From contig JAREIK010000499.1 of assembly GCA_029783825.1 (NCBI GenBank), forward strand, positions 96,994-160,993: a stretch of DNA of 64,000 nt, in the 5' to 3' direction. The notes below the pieces were generated by a model, which did not search any database, was not told where the DNA came from, and worked only from the letters and a program-made list of their open reading frames with translations. Below, in pieces: positions 25,156 through 35,951 of the stretch; the first letter of the stretch is position 1, and every line of letters begins with the position of its first letter. The DNA comes from Sapria himalayana (taxonomy: Eukaryota; Streptophyta; Magnoliopsida; Malpighiales; Rafflesiaceae). A program made the position numbers and the translations under genes.

Positions 25156-26760
25156 TCTTTAAAAGTTTTTATTTTTAAGCTTCAAATGCATCAAGTAGAT
25201 GTTTATCTCTGTGTATAAAAAGCCTGGTATGTAGCCTGTTTGGAGTGTGATGTGAAACTTTATTTATTTGTGTATTTTTATGTAGACTCTACAATGTTGT
25301 TTATTAAGTTTAGTAGCTTCACTTAGTGGATACCTCCTGATTTACTATTTCTGAAAGCTTCATCATTCCAAGTACCCTTTTCCTTAACATTGTCTCATCT
25401 TTCCTAGCTTAGCATTTTATTTGACAATACCTTGTTTGTTCATAGAAAATTACTGTCATGATGAAGTAAAAATTGCTAGAATAGTTTTTTTTTTACCTTT
25501 TACCCAATCTCTCTTACAACCTCAGGATAGATGTAATGACAATTTTTTATACATTAGTGATGGTTTAAACACGTCTAAAAAACTACTAGAATAGTTAGTT
25601 TCAAGGAAAAATGTATGCTTTGATTGTAGTGTTAGATGTTGATAATGGAGGGATGATGGAGTGGCCCTTGTTCGTTGTGTATCTGTAGCATAGCTTGATC
25701 CAACTTACTAGCCGTCTAGACTAAATTTGGTTCGAGTCTTATGCTTGACATGGGTCATGTTGGGTCTTGGGGTGGTGCTTGTGAGACTGTGATTTGAGCA
25801 TACATGATAGCTACAAAAAATGTCATGGGTTAGGTGTGATAAGGGTGAGCATGTGATTTGCCTTCTGACACATGACCCACCTTGAACCATGCTTTCTTTA
25901 ATGCAACAACTATGCAACCACCCCATTGAATGTTGTAAGTGGGTGGAATCCAACATTGGATTTTGTTTGGTTTGGTAAAAAAATTATACAATTCTCCTAA
26001 AATTAGTTGTTAAGGTTAGAACACTAAGCTTAGATAACTTAAAAAGTAAGCTAAAAACTATTTAAGATTTATATAAAAATGTATAATGACTAATTTATAA
26101 TTTGGATATAAATTATAATAATAGTTTTTATATATTCATTATAATATTAATTTATTAATATAATTTATAGAATAATATCCTATTTTATTATATCTTTTCT
26201 TTAGAGAAAATTAAATATTTAAAAAAATATATATATTTATAACTACATAAATAATAAAAATGTATGATTTTTAAGAATAAAAAAATAGAGATATATAATA
26301 TATTTCATCTCCTAAAATAGATATATAAATAAAAAGAATTTAAAATTTTATATACAAAAATTTTTGAGTTGTGATCTATTTGAGTCGAGTTACTAGTTTG
26401 TCGACTAAACTAGTTAACATTTTTTGTCATGCTCGAACTCGAATTGATCTTACACGAGTTGAGTTTTGATCGAATTTTAATTGAGTTGAGTCTGAGTAGC
26501 TTGTGAGTTGTCTCATCTCATTAGCACATAAAGTTATAACCACAAATTAACTAATTAATTGATAATATTCTAAAATGCGAATCTATTCCATAATGGAACA
26601 TGATAATATTTTGGGTGGCTAAATATATTTTTCTTGATTACTCTAATATTTATAAATAATTTTTGATTCATTGAATATTCTTGAGTGTTAATTTTTTTTT
26701 AAGTATCACAATAAGATGGTGACAGTCAAATTGTTATTTATCCCACAATTTTCATAGAGG
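25156..26760. other. No gene recognised; AT-rich filler
   Basis: This is the interior of the nested CACTA element after the RRM fragment. 25990-26350 is strongly AT-rich. 26360-26510 contains repeated GAGT(C/T)GAGT and CTCGAACTCGA words, a composition common in plant dispersed repeats, but no boundaries could be set. Confidence 0.45.
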
Positions 26761-26774
26761 AGGGTTTTGGACAG

Positions 26775-27377
26775 TCATTTAAGACCTTCCTCATGAAAGA
26801 AGATATGAATATTATAATATCATCAACAGATGTATCATCTAATTGCCTTATGTTCTATATATGGTAAGAGAAACATTTAATTTTTTTTCATATATTTTAA
26901 TTATCTTATTTATACTTTAATTTTTCATAATGAGAATTGTATTTAATATTAGTTAAATTAAAATATTAAAACTTTTATATATTGTGTGAAATTAAATCAG
27001 ACACTTGCATACAAAGATGGTTGATGCTAAAGAGGTAGAGCGATTTATTTTTGTAAATCCAACATTGGTTTCCAAAGTTGGATTGGGAGAAGCAATCAAG
27101 AAAAATAGGTCAAGTATTATAGCTAATCGGTTGATGAATGCAAATAATGCAGATTTTGTTTTTATTCCATATAACTCAGGGTAAGTTATTTAACATAAGT
27201 AAGATTATAAGTATGCATATTTATCAAATTATAAATGTTATGTTGTTACACTAATATTAATTGTGTAGTTATCATTGGGTATTGGTGGTACTTGACATAA
27301 TGACTTTGATCACCTATTACCTTGATTCCTTGCATCATCAACCTTCGGATGATCTTAAAGACATTGTTAATATGTAA
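26775..27377 (+). pseudogene. C48 (Ulp1/SENP-type) cysteine protease fragment
   Basis: Three exon-like pieces share a frame. About 26792-26863 encodes KEDMNIIISSTDVSSNCLMF before GTAAGAG. 27001-27180, after AAATCAG, encodes FIFVNPTLVSKVGLGEAIKK and NADFVFIPYNSG before GTAAGTT. 27269-27377, after TTGTGTAG, encodes YHWVLVVLDIMTLITYYLDS. The His-Trp pair and the LDS aspartate fit the first two catalytic positions of peptidase family C48, which removes SUMO or, in transposons, has an unknown role. The glutamine and catalytic Cys-Gly exon is not found. Joining the first two exons makes a TGA, and the third ends in a stop. A possible terminal exon at 28094-28219 is unconvincing. Such domains are often carried by plant MULE and CACTA elements. 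Confidence 0.75.
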
Positions 27378-27537
27378 TTTTTTCCCTTCTTATTATAGAA
27401 TGGAACATTTATTGGTAACAAAAATTTTTTTTTCTTAATGCATTGCTCAAAGAAATCTTCACTTTAAAAAACATACCTCATCAAAAATTTTATGTCATAA
27501 TTGATAAATCTTTTGCTTTATATTTTATTCATTATTA

Positions 27538-27925
27538 GAGCAACTCCAATGGGAGGTGCCATCAAGGGTGCCATCCCCGTAACTGCCAAAATGACACCCA
27601 AATCATAATTTTTGTAGCTCCAACGTGGGTGGCATATGGGGTTGCAAAATGCCATCCAAGGTATAGAGGTGCCATATTTGGCAACTTTGGAGAGAGAAAA
27701 GAGAGGATGCAAAATAGCAGTTATGGCTACTGTGCATCTCCAATAACTCTCTCAAGGGGTTTAAAAATAACTTTTGAATAAAAAAATATTTAATTATTAA
27801 AATAGCACCCCATTTTAGCACCTACCGTTAGAGCAAAATTATTGTTTTAGGGGGGCTAAAATACTGTTTAATTTGCAAAATGATATTTAGCACTTCTTTT
27901 TTGGCAACTCCCATTGGAGTTGCTC
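27538..27925. mobile_element. PIF/Harbinger-type (Tourist-like) MITE, 388 bp
   Basis: The ends are GAGCAACTCCAATGGGAGGT and, reverse-complemented, GAGCAACTCCAATGGGAGTT, matching 23 of 24 positions. The flanking trinucleotide TTA is duplicated at 27535-27537 and 27926-27928, the target site expected for PIF/Harbinger elements. There is no coding capacity. It sits downstream of the last recognisable C48 exon, inside the nested CACTA element. Confidence 0.93.
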
Positions 27926-28452
27926 TTACAAACTCTATATTTGTTGTTGTTAAATTTATTTAATCGTTTATGTCAATTGTTATATAAATTATTTGTATAA
28001 TATGTTGTTATCATTCCTGTTTTTTTTCCAATGCTCTATAATATATTTTTTTCTGCAAGTATATGTATTTATTGTTCATCTTTTTGTATGCAGGTTACCT
28101 TATTTGGAAATTAACTCTCAACTTTGTTAGGCTAGCAGGAACCAGTTTTATGGAGATAAGGAACAATTGTGTTGCATATATCAAAAATTTTGAATTGAAT
28201 TTAAGAAATGAATGTTGAAATTGTGTTTTTTTTTTTTTGATTTGTAAGAAGTCTGAGTTCCCCATTGTACTTGAAAACTGTATTCTTGGTATAGATTGTA
28301 AAGAATGTTGTTCTTATGTGCATGCAGTACTACAATAACAGGTGAAAATATATTTATAATAATTATTAAATTTAAATTTATTTAAATCATAATCTTCCTT
28401 GACGCTTTTACTAAGCACCATATTATTAAAAAAATTTATGATAGCTACAACA

Positions 28453-28585
28453 TATAATGATGTTTTTTTGCAGTGCCATTGAATCATACCTTGACGCTAA
28501 AATAAAGCGTCATTGTGAATAAAAATGACTCTTTATTTTAGCGTCAATGTATGATTCAACAATACTGCAAAAAAACATCATTATA
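28453..28585. repeat. Long palindrome (two 62-bp arms, 9-bp loop)
   Basis: Arm 28453-28514 and the reverse complement of 28524-28585 match at about 56 of 62 positions (for example TATAATGATGTTTTTTTGCA and GACGCTAAAATAAAG on each). The arms contain AATGACGCTTT-type words, the subterminal motif of the surrounding CACTA element. A transcript of either strand would form a stable hairpin of precursor-miRNA size. No expression can be inferred. Confidence 0.9.
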
Positions 28586-28634
28586 TGTATAGACTTTTTA
28601 TGTCACGCTAGCGGATGATGCTATCGATAAGCGA

Positions 28635-28637
<3 letters not shown>

Positions 28638-28711
<74 letters not shown>
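28638..28711 (+). repeat. (TA)n microsatellite
   Basis: About 36 AT/TA units lie just inside the right end of the nested CACTA element. Confidence 0.98.
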
Positions 28712-28713
<2 letters not shown>

Positions 28714-28755
28714 GATGCTTTATAAGCATCATTGATTATGGTTTTTATTATAGTG

Positions 28756-29221
28756 ATAGCTATTTTAATTTCATAACTATTTTTAGAATTTAATTTTTTT
28801 AAAAAATTTTTAATTAAATAATTTAATATTTTTATATTAAATTCAATAAAAACAGAATCTATAAATGAATATTTATAATTAAAAAAATTATTTAATAGCT
28901 TATTCTAATACAATATTTTACATAATTAAAACAAAAAAATAACAAAATTTTATTACATCTTATTCATCAATATATCTACCGACAGTGCATAAAGTACAAT
29001 CTATCCATGCATTAACGTTGCTTTCTCTCCCTCTACTCCTCTGATCACCAACTTTCTACTACAACAAAGTTGTCCGAGTCACGATGCATCATGTCTAGTG
29101 AAAAATCCCTTCACTTATACAAACTTCGTATGGAGAATAATGCGGTACCATATATGTAAGAAATTTAAACTACTCAATCAAATCAAAATAAATAAATAAA
29201 ACTATGTTTTTATAAATATAT
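28756..29221 (-). other. E3 interior resuming after the nested element
   Basis: The text GCTATTTTAATTTCATAACT, TTTTTATATTAAATTCAATA and TACCGACAGTGCATAAAGTA matches E4 at 39500-39790 and 41030-41225 and E2 at 22230-22415. It is non-coding. 29030-29160 (GTTGTCCGAGTCACGATGCA) is conserved in the three E3/E4 copies. Confidence 0.8.
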
Positions 29222-29415
29222 AATACTACAGTATATGTGTACATATATTCTATCATTTCACTCGTACATATATTATTGTAGTATATGTATATATAAAGTG
29301 CATTATTATGTGTACATATATACTGAGTACATATATACTAAGTATATATGTACATAAAATACTACAGTATTATACATACATATATATAGAGTATATACGT
29401 AGGTATATACCACAT
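29222..29415. repeat. GTATAC-palindrome array, E3 first block
   Basis: Repeated self-complementary words (ACATATATACTGAGTACATA, AGTATATATGTACATA, ACTACAGTAT) lie about 20-25 bp apart. Homologous blocks lie at 40010-40195 and 41440-41635. Confidence 0.8.
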
Positions 29416-29505
29416 TTGTTGATGTTGCTGCTGCCACTGCCATCTCTACTGCCAGTGCCGCCGCTGCCCCACTATCATTACTACCACCACTACTGCTGTT
29501 GATAA
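29416..29505 (+). repeat. Short GCN/CTN trinucleotide tract, E3
   Basis: It contains words such as TGTTGATGTTGCTGCTGCCA and CTGCCAGTGCCGCCGCTGCC with three-base periodicity. It corresponds to the much longer tracts in E4 at 40190-40880 and 41640-41955. Confidence 0.85.
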
Positions 29506-31264
29506 TAAAAGTAGGGCGAGTGATGATGCTAGACTGATGAACTTGAGATTGAGCGAGTTTTTGACAAGGTGGCGAGTAGCCTCTCCCAAAATAGGACCTG
29601 ATTTCCTCTTGGACCAGAATTACATGACACTACATCAACATCAACAACATCATCATCATCATTCTAAGACCTAGTATAATTAGAACCAATCATTGCAGAA
29701 CCTAGAGCAAAAAAACTTATTTACTCATATGTTCACTTTGTACCATGTGATAATTGCATATCAATACAATTACTAAGATTTTTAACACCAACCTCTATAT
29801 GTCTAGCTGGCCTTGACCAGAAATATCTTCATCTCACAACTTTAAAAAAAGTTTAATATCCGGGGCTTTTATTACTTACACCTGTGAGCAATGGATGATG
29901 ATGACCAAACCAGCCTGAGCAATTATATATTTAAAAGTGTGTATGTGTGTAAATGGGTGTTTACGTATGGCAATATATACATGTCTACAAATAAATATAT
30001 GCACCCACTTATGTATTTACTTGGTATATATGTACGTATATACTAAAATATAAAAGTACGTATATATAGAGTATATATGTACATATACTACAGTATAAAT
30101 TACATATATACCAAGTATATACATACGCATATACTATAGTATATATATATATGTATATACTAAGTATATACATACAAATATATTCAATATATACGAAAAT
30201 ATATACTGAGTATATACATACAAATATACTAAGTATATATAAACATATATACTCAGGATATACGTATTTAAATACTCAATATATATGTAGATATATACTA
30301 AGTATATACATACATTTATACCAAGTATATATGTACGTACATACTAAAGTATTATATGTATGTATATATAATCACATAGCCTTAGATGACACACACACTT
30401 GTACTTTCATACAAATACACATACCATAAAAGACAACAGAAGAAGATATTATAGGACTTAAAAAATATGCATATAGGTCTCTTAGGCATGGTCAGCATTT
30501 CTAGTTCTTTTCCTCTGGTACTCCATGTAGATAGAGAACATTGTAACACCTGCACATAGAGCATAACATACTACATTTACAAACCAATAACTAATAACAA
30601 GCAGTCACATATCTAAACTGTGACGACGCTTATTTACACAAAATAAGAGTGTCAAAAACAAACCTTCGTTTGCGTGGAATTAATTTTTTTGGTTCATCTC
30701 ACAACTTTAGAAGCTAAGGTATTGATCCCAGCACCATAGAGGACCAGCCAAGGCTTTTACATACCTATAATAGGCTAAAACTCTACACAAAAAATTTGGG
30801 GACACACAAACATATTCACAAATATATAAAAATAGTTATTATAGACATGAACAAATACAAATTAAAGTTGATAGTCATACAGCTCCACCAAAAATCTAAA
30901 AGATGTCCATCAATGATGTTTAGAGAGAAAGAGAGTGCAAAAATAAAATGTTTTATGAATAATGAAGATAATAGGAGCTAGGACTCCTTTTGATCAAGCT
31001 GAAATCGGTAAATATGGGACTAATGCATTGGAAGGATAGTGGCAATGTCTGAATGCTTTGAATCAGAATTTTTTCGTGTGTCTCACATAATGTGTCCTGC
31101 AAAGATTCATTATTAAGTTAATCGGAAAATAAAAGAAGAAAACTAGAATAAAAAAATTGAAACCTACAAAAAATCTCATTATGTTTTGCTACACATAGAC
31201 AAAAATAAATAACAGTTTAGAAATAATTCTCATACGAAATCATTCTCACAATTAGTAGGGAAAG
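29506..31264 (-). other. E3 interior between GCN tract and TNPA
   Basis: No gene is recognised. 30000-30372 is a second GTATAC-palindrome array (AAGTATATACATACAAATAT and similar). 30760-31264 matches E4 42000-42470 (TTTACATACCTATAATAGGC, GACACACAAACATATTCACA, CCATCAATGATGTTTAGAGA). About 29520-29710 includes an ATCATC run and has no counterpart in E4. Confidence 0.65.
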
Positions 31265-33176
31265 TTAGCCTCTCCTGTGAGGTTTCACAGCTGGATCTCG
31301 GAATGCTATTTGTTGTGCCAATGCCACTAACTGTGACTCCATATAGGACATCTACTGTTGTATTTCATTCTTAATTTCTTTCATCTCATCATTCATTTCT
31401 TTAATTTCTTGTATTTCTTCCATCAAATTAGTATACTGCTCATCCTAATGTTCTTTAATTTCATATATTTCGTCTTTCAAATAAGGTATCTGCTCATCCT
31501 TCTTTTTCATTTCATTGTCCATAACTACAATATATTAATTTGTTTCCATTGCTTGTTGTTCGACCGCCTCATCCACTATTGCTGAGATAGATGAAATAGA
31601 AGCTTGACTGCTACAACAAAATGTAACTCCCTTCAAGCCGATGATGTACACTCCCTGCTTCTTATGACCTCTTATAGTCTCCAAATAAATAGGATCATAA
31701 TCAAATGGTTGAAGATCCAAAGAACCCTCAACTTGTTGATGAGTAGCTGTCACACATTCCTTCATTAGTTCTTGAGATAAAATAGAGAAAAATACTATTC
31801 TAGATATACATAAAATAAAATAAATTTTTTGCATTACAAACAAATTTCAAGATGTATTGTAGCATTATAAAATTTTATTAATATAACAGATTCTTAAAGC
31901 AATCATCTGAGACTTGTTGTTAACAAACTGACCATCCACTTTCTTCACATGCATCATCCTGAAAATCTCAAAAAAATTAGGATCTCGACCTAATTCTCCT
32001 TCCTAGAATATGAATTTATTAAGTCATTAAAAAACAATGATCAAAAAATGTAACAAAAATTATAAAACCATGCAAAGATTTGAATTATTGGACTATTAGG
32101 ACAACCATTAAATATATAAATGTTTAAATTTTTAAAATTGTACCAAATCTCGAGCATGCTCAATGCTCGACTTTGACCCTCCTGAGTCTCGACAGATTCC
32201 TAATACCTAGTCCAGCAGCCTCACTTAGTCGATTTTTGCGAGCAATATCTAATTTTTTCTTCACATCTGCCTCCTCCCAATACTTAAGCCACTCAAGCCA
32301 GGCATCCTTAGATATAAAATCAGGTATTTCTTTCATATTCTTCAATTTATGGACAAAATTAGAATACTATTGTGCAGCTTTGATCTCCCATAATGATTTT
32401 ATCCTTCCATCAAATTTGAGTGCCCATGTACACTAATTTTTTATTTAGAAAAATCACAAAAGAATTTATATTACTAATAAGATAATTATTTACTGCTTGA
32501 ATAATAGACAACATAATAGTTAAGTAAATAGATACTTATTTTTCAATGCTTTTGTTTTGTTATTTTTACATGAAAGTCATTCAAATAAGACTCTTTTGTC
32601 GATTCAGAAACATTCTTCCAGGAGAATGCTTTAGAGTCGACCATTTTTTTCAAAGACTTTGTAATTATATCTAATACTTGTGTGGTGGAATAAAACTGTA
32701 CAAATAAATAAATAACATTGAAAAGAAGCAAATCATAAAAATATAAAAAAACCACTTACGGTAACATCAAAATTTTTTTTTCAAGTCATATTTACATATT
32801 TATTTTACCTCTAATCCATAATCTCAATTACTACCATTGCACTGACTATAGAGGAAGGCACAACATTTGATGATGCCATTGGTTTTGTAAATGGGGGAAT
32901 TATCGGTATAAAATGTGGGGTAGAAGATAGAGATAGATCAAAAGTGTATGCAGAAAGCATTATGGATGGTGGGTTTATATCTGATAAAGGTGATAGTAGA
33001 GGTCTCAATGATGGTGATGGTGATAGAAATAAAGATGGTGATTGTAAAGTTGAAGTCTAGATATGGTAGGTATGAGATGGTACTGATTTTGCAACATGAT
33101 GTAACATACTAGATGAATTTGGTTCATTTCTACGTCCACCTCCACCTCCACCACATCCACGTCCTTTAGACACCAT
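31265..33176 (-). pseudogene. TNPA-like En/Spm protein (Transposase_24), copy B
   Basis: This is the best preserved TNPA of the three. From ATG at 33176: MVSKGRGCGGGGGGRRNEPN, then a Pro/Ser-rich region (33008-32811, PLLSPLSDINPPSIM). The next block, near 32690-32560, is VLDIITKSLKKMVDSKAFSW and ESTKESYLNDFHVK. The Transposase_24 core follows at 32345-32160 (WLEWLKYWEEADVKKKLDIA, RKNRLSEAAGLGIRN), then ELGRDPNFFEIFRMMHVKKV and DGQFVNNKSQMIA near 31990-31900. Further on come FDYDPIYLETIRGHKKQGVY near 31720-31660 and a charged coil near 31520-31360. The C-terminus DPAVKPHRRG ends at a stop at 31265-31267. Block boundaries look like introns with plausible GT/AG sites. Scattered stops (after TYHI, in the coil) suggest it is inactive, though exon choice could spare some. 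Confidence 0.84.
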
Positions 33177-33316
33177 CTATTATACAAAATAAAACATAGA
33201 ATAAATAATAGAGATATAATGAATAAGCATGTATTTTAGAATAAAACACACCGATAGATTTCAATAAAATATAGAAAGTCTTTGATAGTTTAATATTATA
33301 ATAAAATTATAACAGT

Positions 33317-33484
33317 TTAATTATCGGCATCATTGTCATCCTCCTATGGATCTTCTGATATTTTGTCTGATTCCGATAGAAGTTCGAACTCATCTTCAGA
33401 TAGAAATTGAACATCTTCAATTTTTATTATGCCACCATGAGTCACATAAATTTTCTATATCTTCATCTACATGCACAGGCTCAA
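33317..33484 (-). pseudogene. TNP2 remnant, last codons only, copy B
   Basis: Only the acidic tail of TNP2 remains (DEFELLSESDKISEDP on the minus strand, stop at 33317-33319). At 33484/33485 the text jumps to sequence lying upstream of TNP2 in E4 (ATTTTTAGCACGATAAAG here; ATTTTTAGAACAATAAAG at 48088). Relative to E4 this removes about 3.35 kb, i.e. all catalytic and DUF4218/4216 parts. Confidence 0.9.
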
Positions 33485-33592
33485 TTTTTAGCACGATAAA
33501 GTTTATAGATATCATGGTAATACTAGATAAATAAAGCAAAAATGATAATGAACAAGAAAGGACACCAAAAATGAAACACACTTAAAGAATAA

Positions 33593-33603
33593 AGGGGGAG
33601 AGG

Positions 33604-33649
<46 letters not shown>

Positions 33650-33837
33650 GGGAGAGAGAGAGAGAGGCGGAGAAATGGAGAGATGGGGAGAGAAAGAAAG
33701 AGAGAGAAAGGGGAGAGGGAGAGAGAAAGGGGAGAGGGAGAGAGAGAGAGGGAGAGAGAGAGAGATAGGGAGGGAGAGAGATAGAGAGGGGGGAGAGCGA
33801 GAGAGAGAACAAGGAAGAAAGGAGAGTGAGAGAGAAA
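33593..33837 (+). repeat. GA-rich purine tract, E3
   Basis: It is almost pure purine on the plus strand (GAGAGA with GGGA and AAAG variants) and homologous in position to 48200-48570 in E4. Open frames on either strand (Ser/Leu/Pro or Arg/Glu rich) are composition artefacts. A mirror-repeat purine tract of this kind can form triplex DNA. Confidence 0.93.
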
Positions 33838-35100
33838 ATAACCATAGAGATAGAGTGACAGAAAAAAAAGAGGAAGAGAGTGACACGAAAAGAATTAGAG
33901 AGAGAGAGAGAGAGACAAAGAATGTAGTGTTAGAATGAGGAATTACATAAAAGAAAACAAAATTTATTCAATACAAACCTATTAAATATTACATCTTTTG
34001 TCATACATAAGTTCATATATGAGCCTGAGACCCAAGGGTTGGGATCAGGTAAGAGTACGATCCTTATTTGTTTTATACCATATATGAGCGTGACCATCAG
34101 ACATTCTCATGATATGTGCTTACTTATAGTTGATATTATATCTTTTGTCATTTAATTTAAAGTTAGTGCAACAAATTGGTATTATCACATATAAAATTAT
34201 GTGTTAGTATACATATAGTATATGTAGTTATAAAAAGTTACATATAGTTAAACATATAGTTATATATAGTTATGTGCATACAAGTAGTAATAAGTAGATA
34301 TACATAAATGTATACAAAGTTATAAACAATTATATAGATTTGCATATATGTATATATTATTATAAATAAAGTGATATTTATTTATATAAAGTTCTTTAAA
34401 GTTATACAAATATTTATATATAGTTATATACATATAGTTAAACATTATATTGTATGTTTTTATACAATATAACAATAGAGATAGAGTGACATAGAAAAAA
34501 AAAGAGGAAGAGAGTGACACGAAAATAATTAAAGAGAGAGAGACACACACAAAGAATGTTGTGTTAGAATGAGGAATTACATAAAAGAAAAGAAAATTTA
34601 TTCAGTACAACCCTATTAAATATTACATATTTTGTCATACATAAGTTCATATATGAGCCTGAGACCCAAGGGTTAGGATCAGGTAAGAGTACGATCCTTA
34701 TTTGTTTTATACCATATATGAGTGTGACCAACGGACATTCTCACGCTATGTGCTTACTTATAGTTGATATTATATCTTTTGTCATTTAATTTCAAGTTAG
34801 TGCAACTAATTGGTATTATCACATATAAAATTATGTGTTAGTATACATATAGTAAATGTAGTTATAAAAAGTTACATATAGTTAAACATATAGTTATATA
34901 TAGATATATGCATACAAGTAGTAATAAGTAGATATACATAAATGTATACAAAGTTATAAACAATTATATAGATTTGCATATATGTATACATAATTATAAA
35001 TAAAGTGATATTTATTTATATAAAGTTTTTTAAAGTTATACAAATATTTATATATAGTTATATACATATATTTAAACATTATATTGTATGTTTTTATACA
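33838..35100. repeat. 631-bp tandem duplication in E3
   Basis: Unit 1 (33838-34468) and unit 2 (34469-35100) match closely over their whole length. Shared landmarks are ATAGAGATAGAGTGACA, AGAATGAGGAATTACATAAA, GAGCCTGAGACCCAAGGGTT, AAGAGTACGATCCTTATTTG and AAACATTATATTGTATGTTT. E4 has only one copy of this block (48500-48810), so the duplication arose in E3. Confidence 0.93.
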
Positions 35101-35646
35101 TATAATTATAAATATAGTTACATGTGGTTATACATATAGTTACACGTATAGTTAAACACACATTTATACATGTATGTATATACATTTTTTCATATACTTT
35201 CATATATTTATATATATAGTTATGTATAGGTATGGATATACTAAAATACATTTTTTATACTAATATATAAAAATGTATATTAAATATATGTTGTTAATTA
35301 TATATTTAAATATAGTTATGTATAAATTTTCTATAGTTATACATATAGTAAGATAGAATTATTTATAGTTATGTGTTATTATACATATAATATGTATAGT
35401 TTTAAAAATTATATATCATTAAACATTTAGTTATATATATTCATACGAGTAGTTATATTTAGTTATACAAAAATATAAACAAAGTTATAAAATAAATATA
35501 TAGATTTAAATATACATATACATATATGAGTATATTGTTAAAAATATAGTTATATTTAATTATATAAAGTTTTATTTAGGTTTACTAATATTTATATATA
35601 GATATACACATATAGTTAAACATAATGTTGTATGTTGTTATACATT
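35101..35646. repeat. TA-rich ATATAGTTATA-type array, E3 part 1
   Basis: Irregular repeats of TATAGTTATA, ATACATATAGTTA and AAATATAGTTATA with no coding potential. It continues after the LINE insertion at 37125-37954 and on the far side of the ARF copy at 38888-39074. The same domain is in E4 at 48790-49066 and 50006-50510. Confidence 0.85.
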
Positions 35647-35933
35647 TTTTTTAAAGGTTTATTTTATTAAAACTTATACCCTCTCTTTTGGCGGAGGAAT
35701 ACCATTTTTACAAGCTATAAAACTACCCTTTGCCCCCTTACACCCTTTTAAATTACAAAAAAGAAATCTCTAAATTCTACCATTCTAGGTACACTTTATG
35801 GAAAGCATAAGAGATGATCTCTTAATCTTTTAAATGCTGTTTTATTATGGCATTTTCTTCTTTTCCCAAGTCCTTTAGGTGCTAATTGTTCTGTTCTTCT
35901 GAAAAGTAAGATACAATTTCTGTTCTTCTTCTA

Positions 35934-35951
35934 CCCCCCCCCCCCCCCCCC
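35934..35951 (+). repeat. Homopolymer of 18 C
   Basis: An uninterrupted C18 lies within the LINE 3' UTR (G18 in the LINE sense). It is very unusual in this AT-rich context and a likely site of length polymorphism or assembly error. Confidence 0.95.

Larger units (their letters stand above)
22953..28755 (+). mobile_element. Complete non-autonomous CACTA element of a second family (5.8 kb)
   Basis: The left end is CACTACAACAAAATAGC and the right end, reverse-complemented, is CACTATAATAAAAACC, matching at 11 of the first 13 positions. The 3-bp target duplication ATA is present at 22950-22952 and 28756-28758, as expected for CACTA elements. Subterminal repeats are AATGACGCTTT / AAAGCGTCATT, unlike the AGCTAGGGA motif of the surrounding E3. 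No transposase is seen. The cargo is an RRM-gene fragment, a C48 protease fragment, a MITE and a long palindrome. Confidence 0.93.

Noticed and set aside
25708..25956. 82-codon minus-strand frame rich in Ser/His/Thr
   Set aside because: No similarity to a known domain and no splice or promoter context; probably chance in a less AT-rich patch.
27518..27821. Two overlapping minus-strand frames of 64 and 72 codons
   Set aside because: They lie within the MITE and its target site, which is non-coding.
31358..32436. Plus-strand frames opposite TNPA copy B
   Set aside because: They are antisense shadows of the Glu/Lys-rich coil and the Transposase_24 core on the minus strand.
33512..33938. Ser/Leu/Pro-rich minus-strand and Arg/Glu-rich plus-strand frames over the GA tract
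   Set aside because: They are purely compositional; the equivalent tract at 48073-48616 gives similar frames with different length and sequence.
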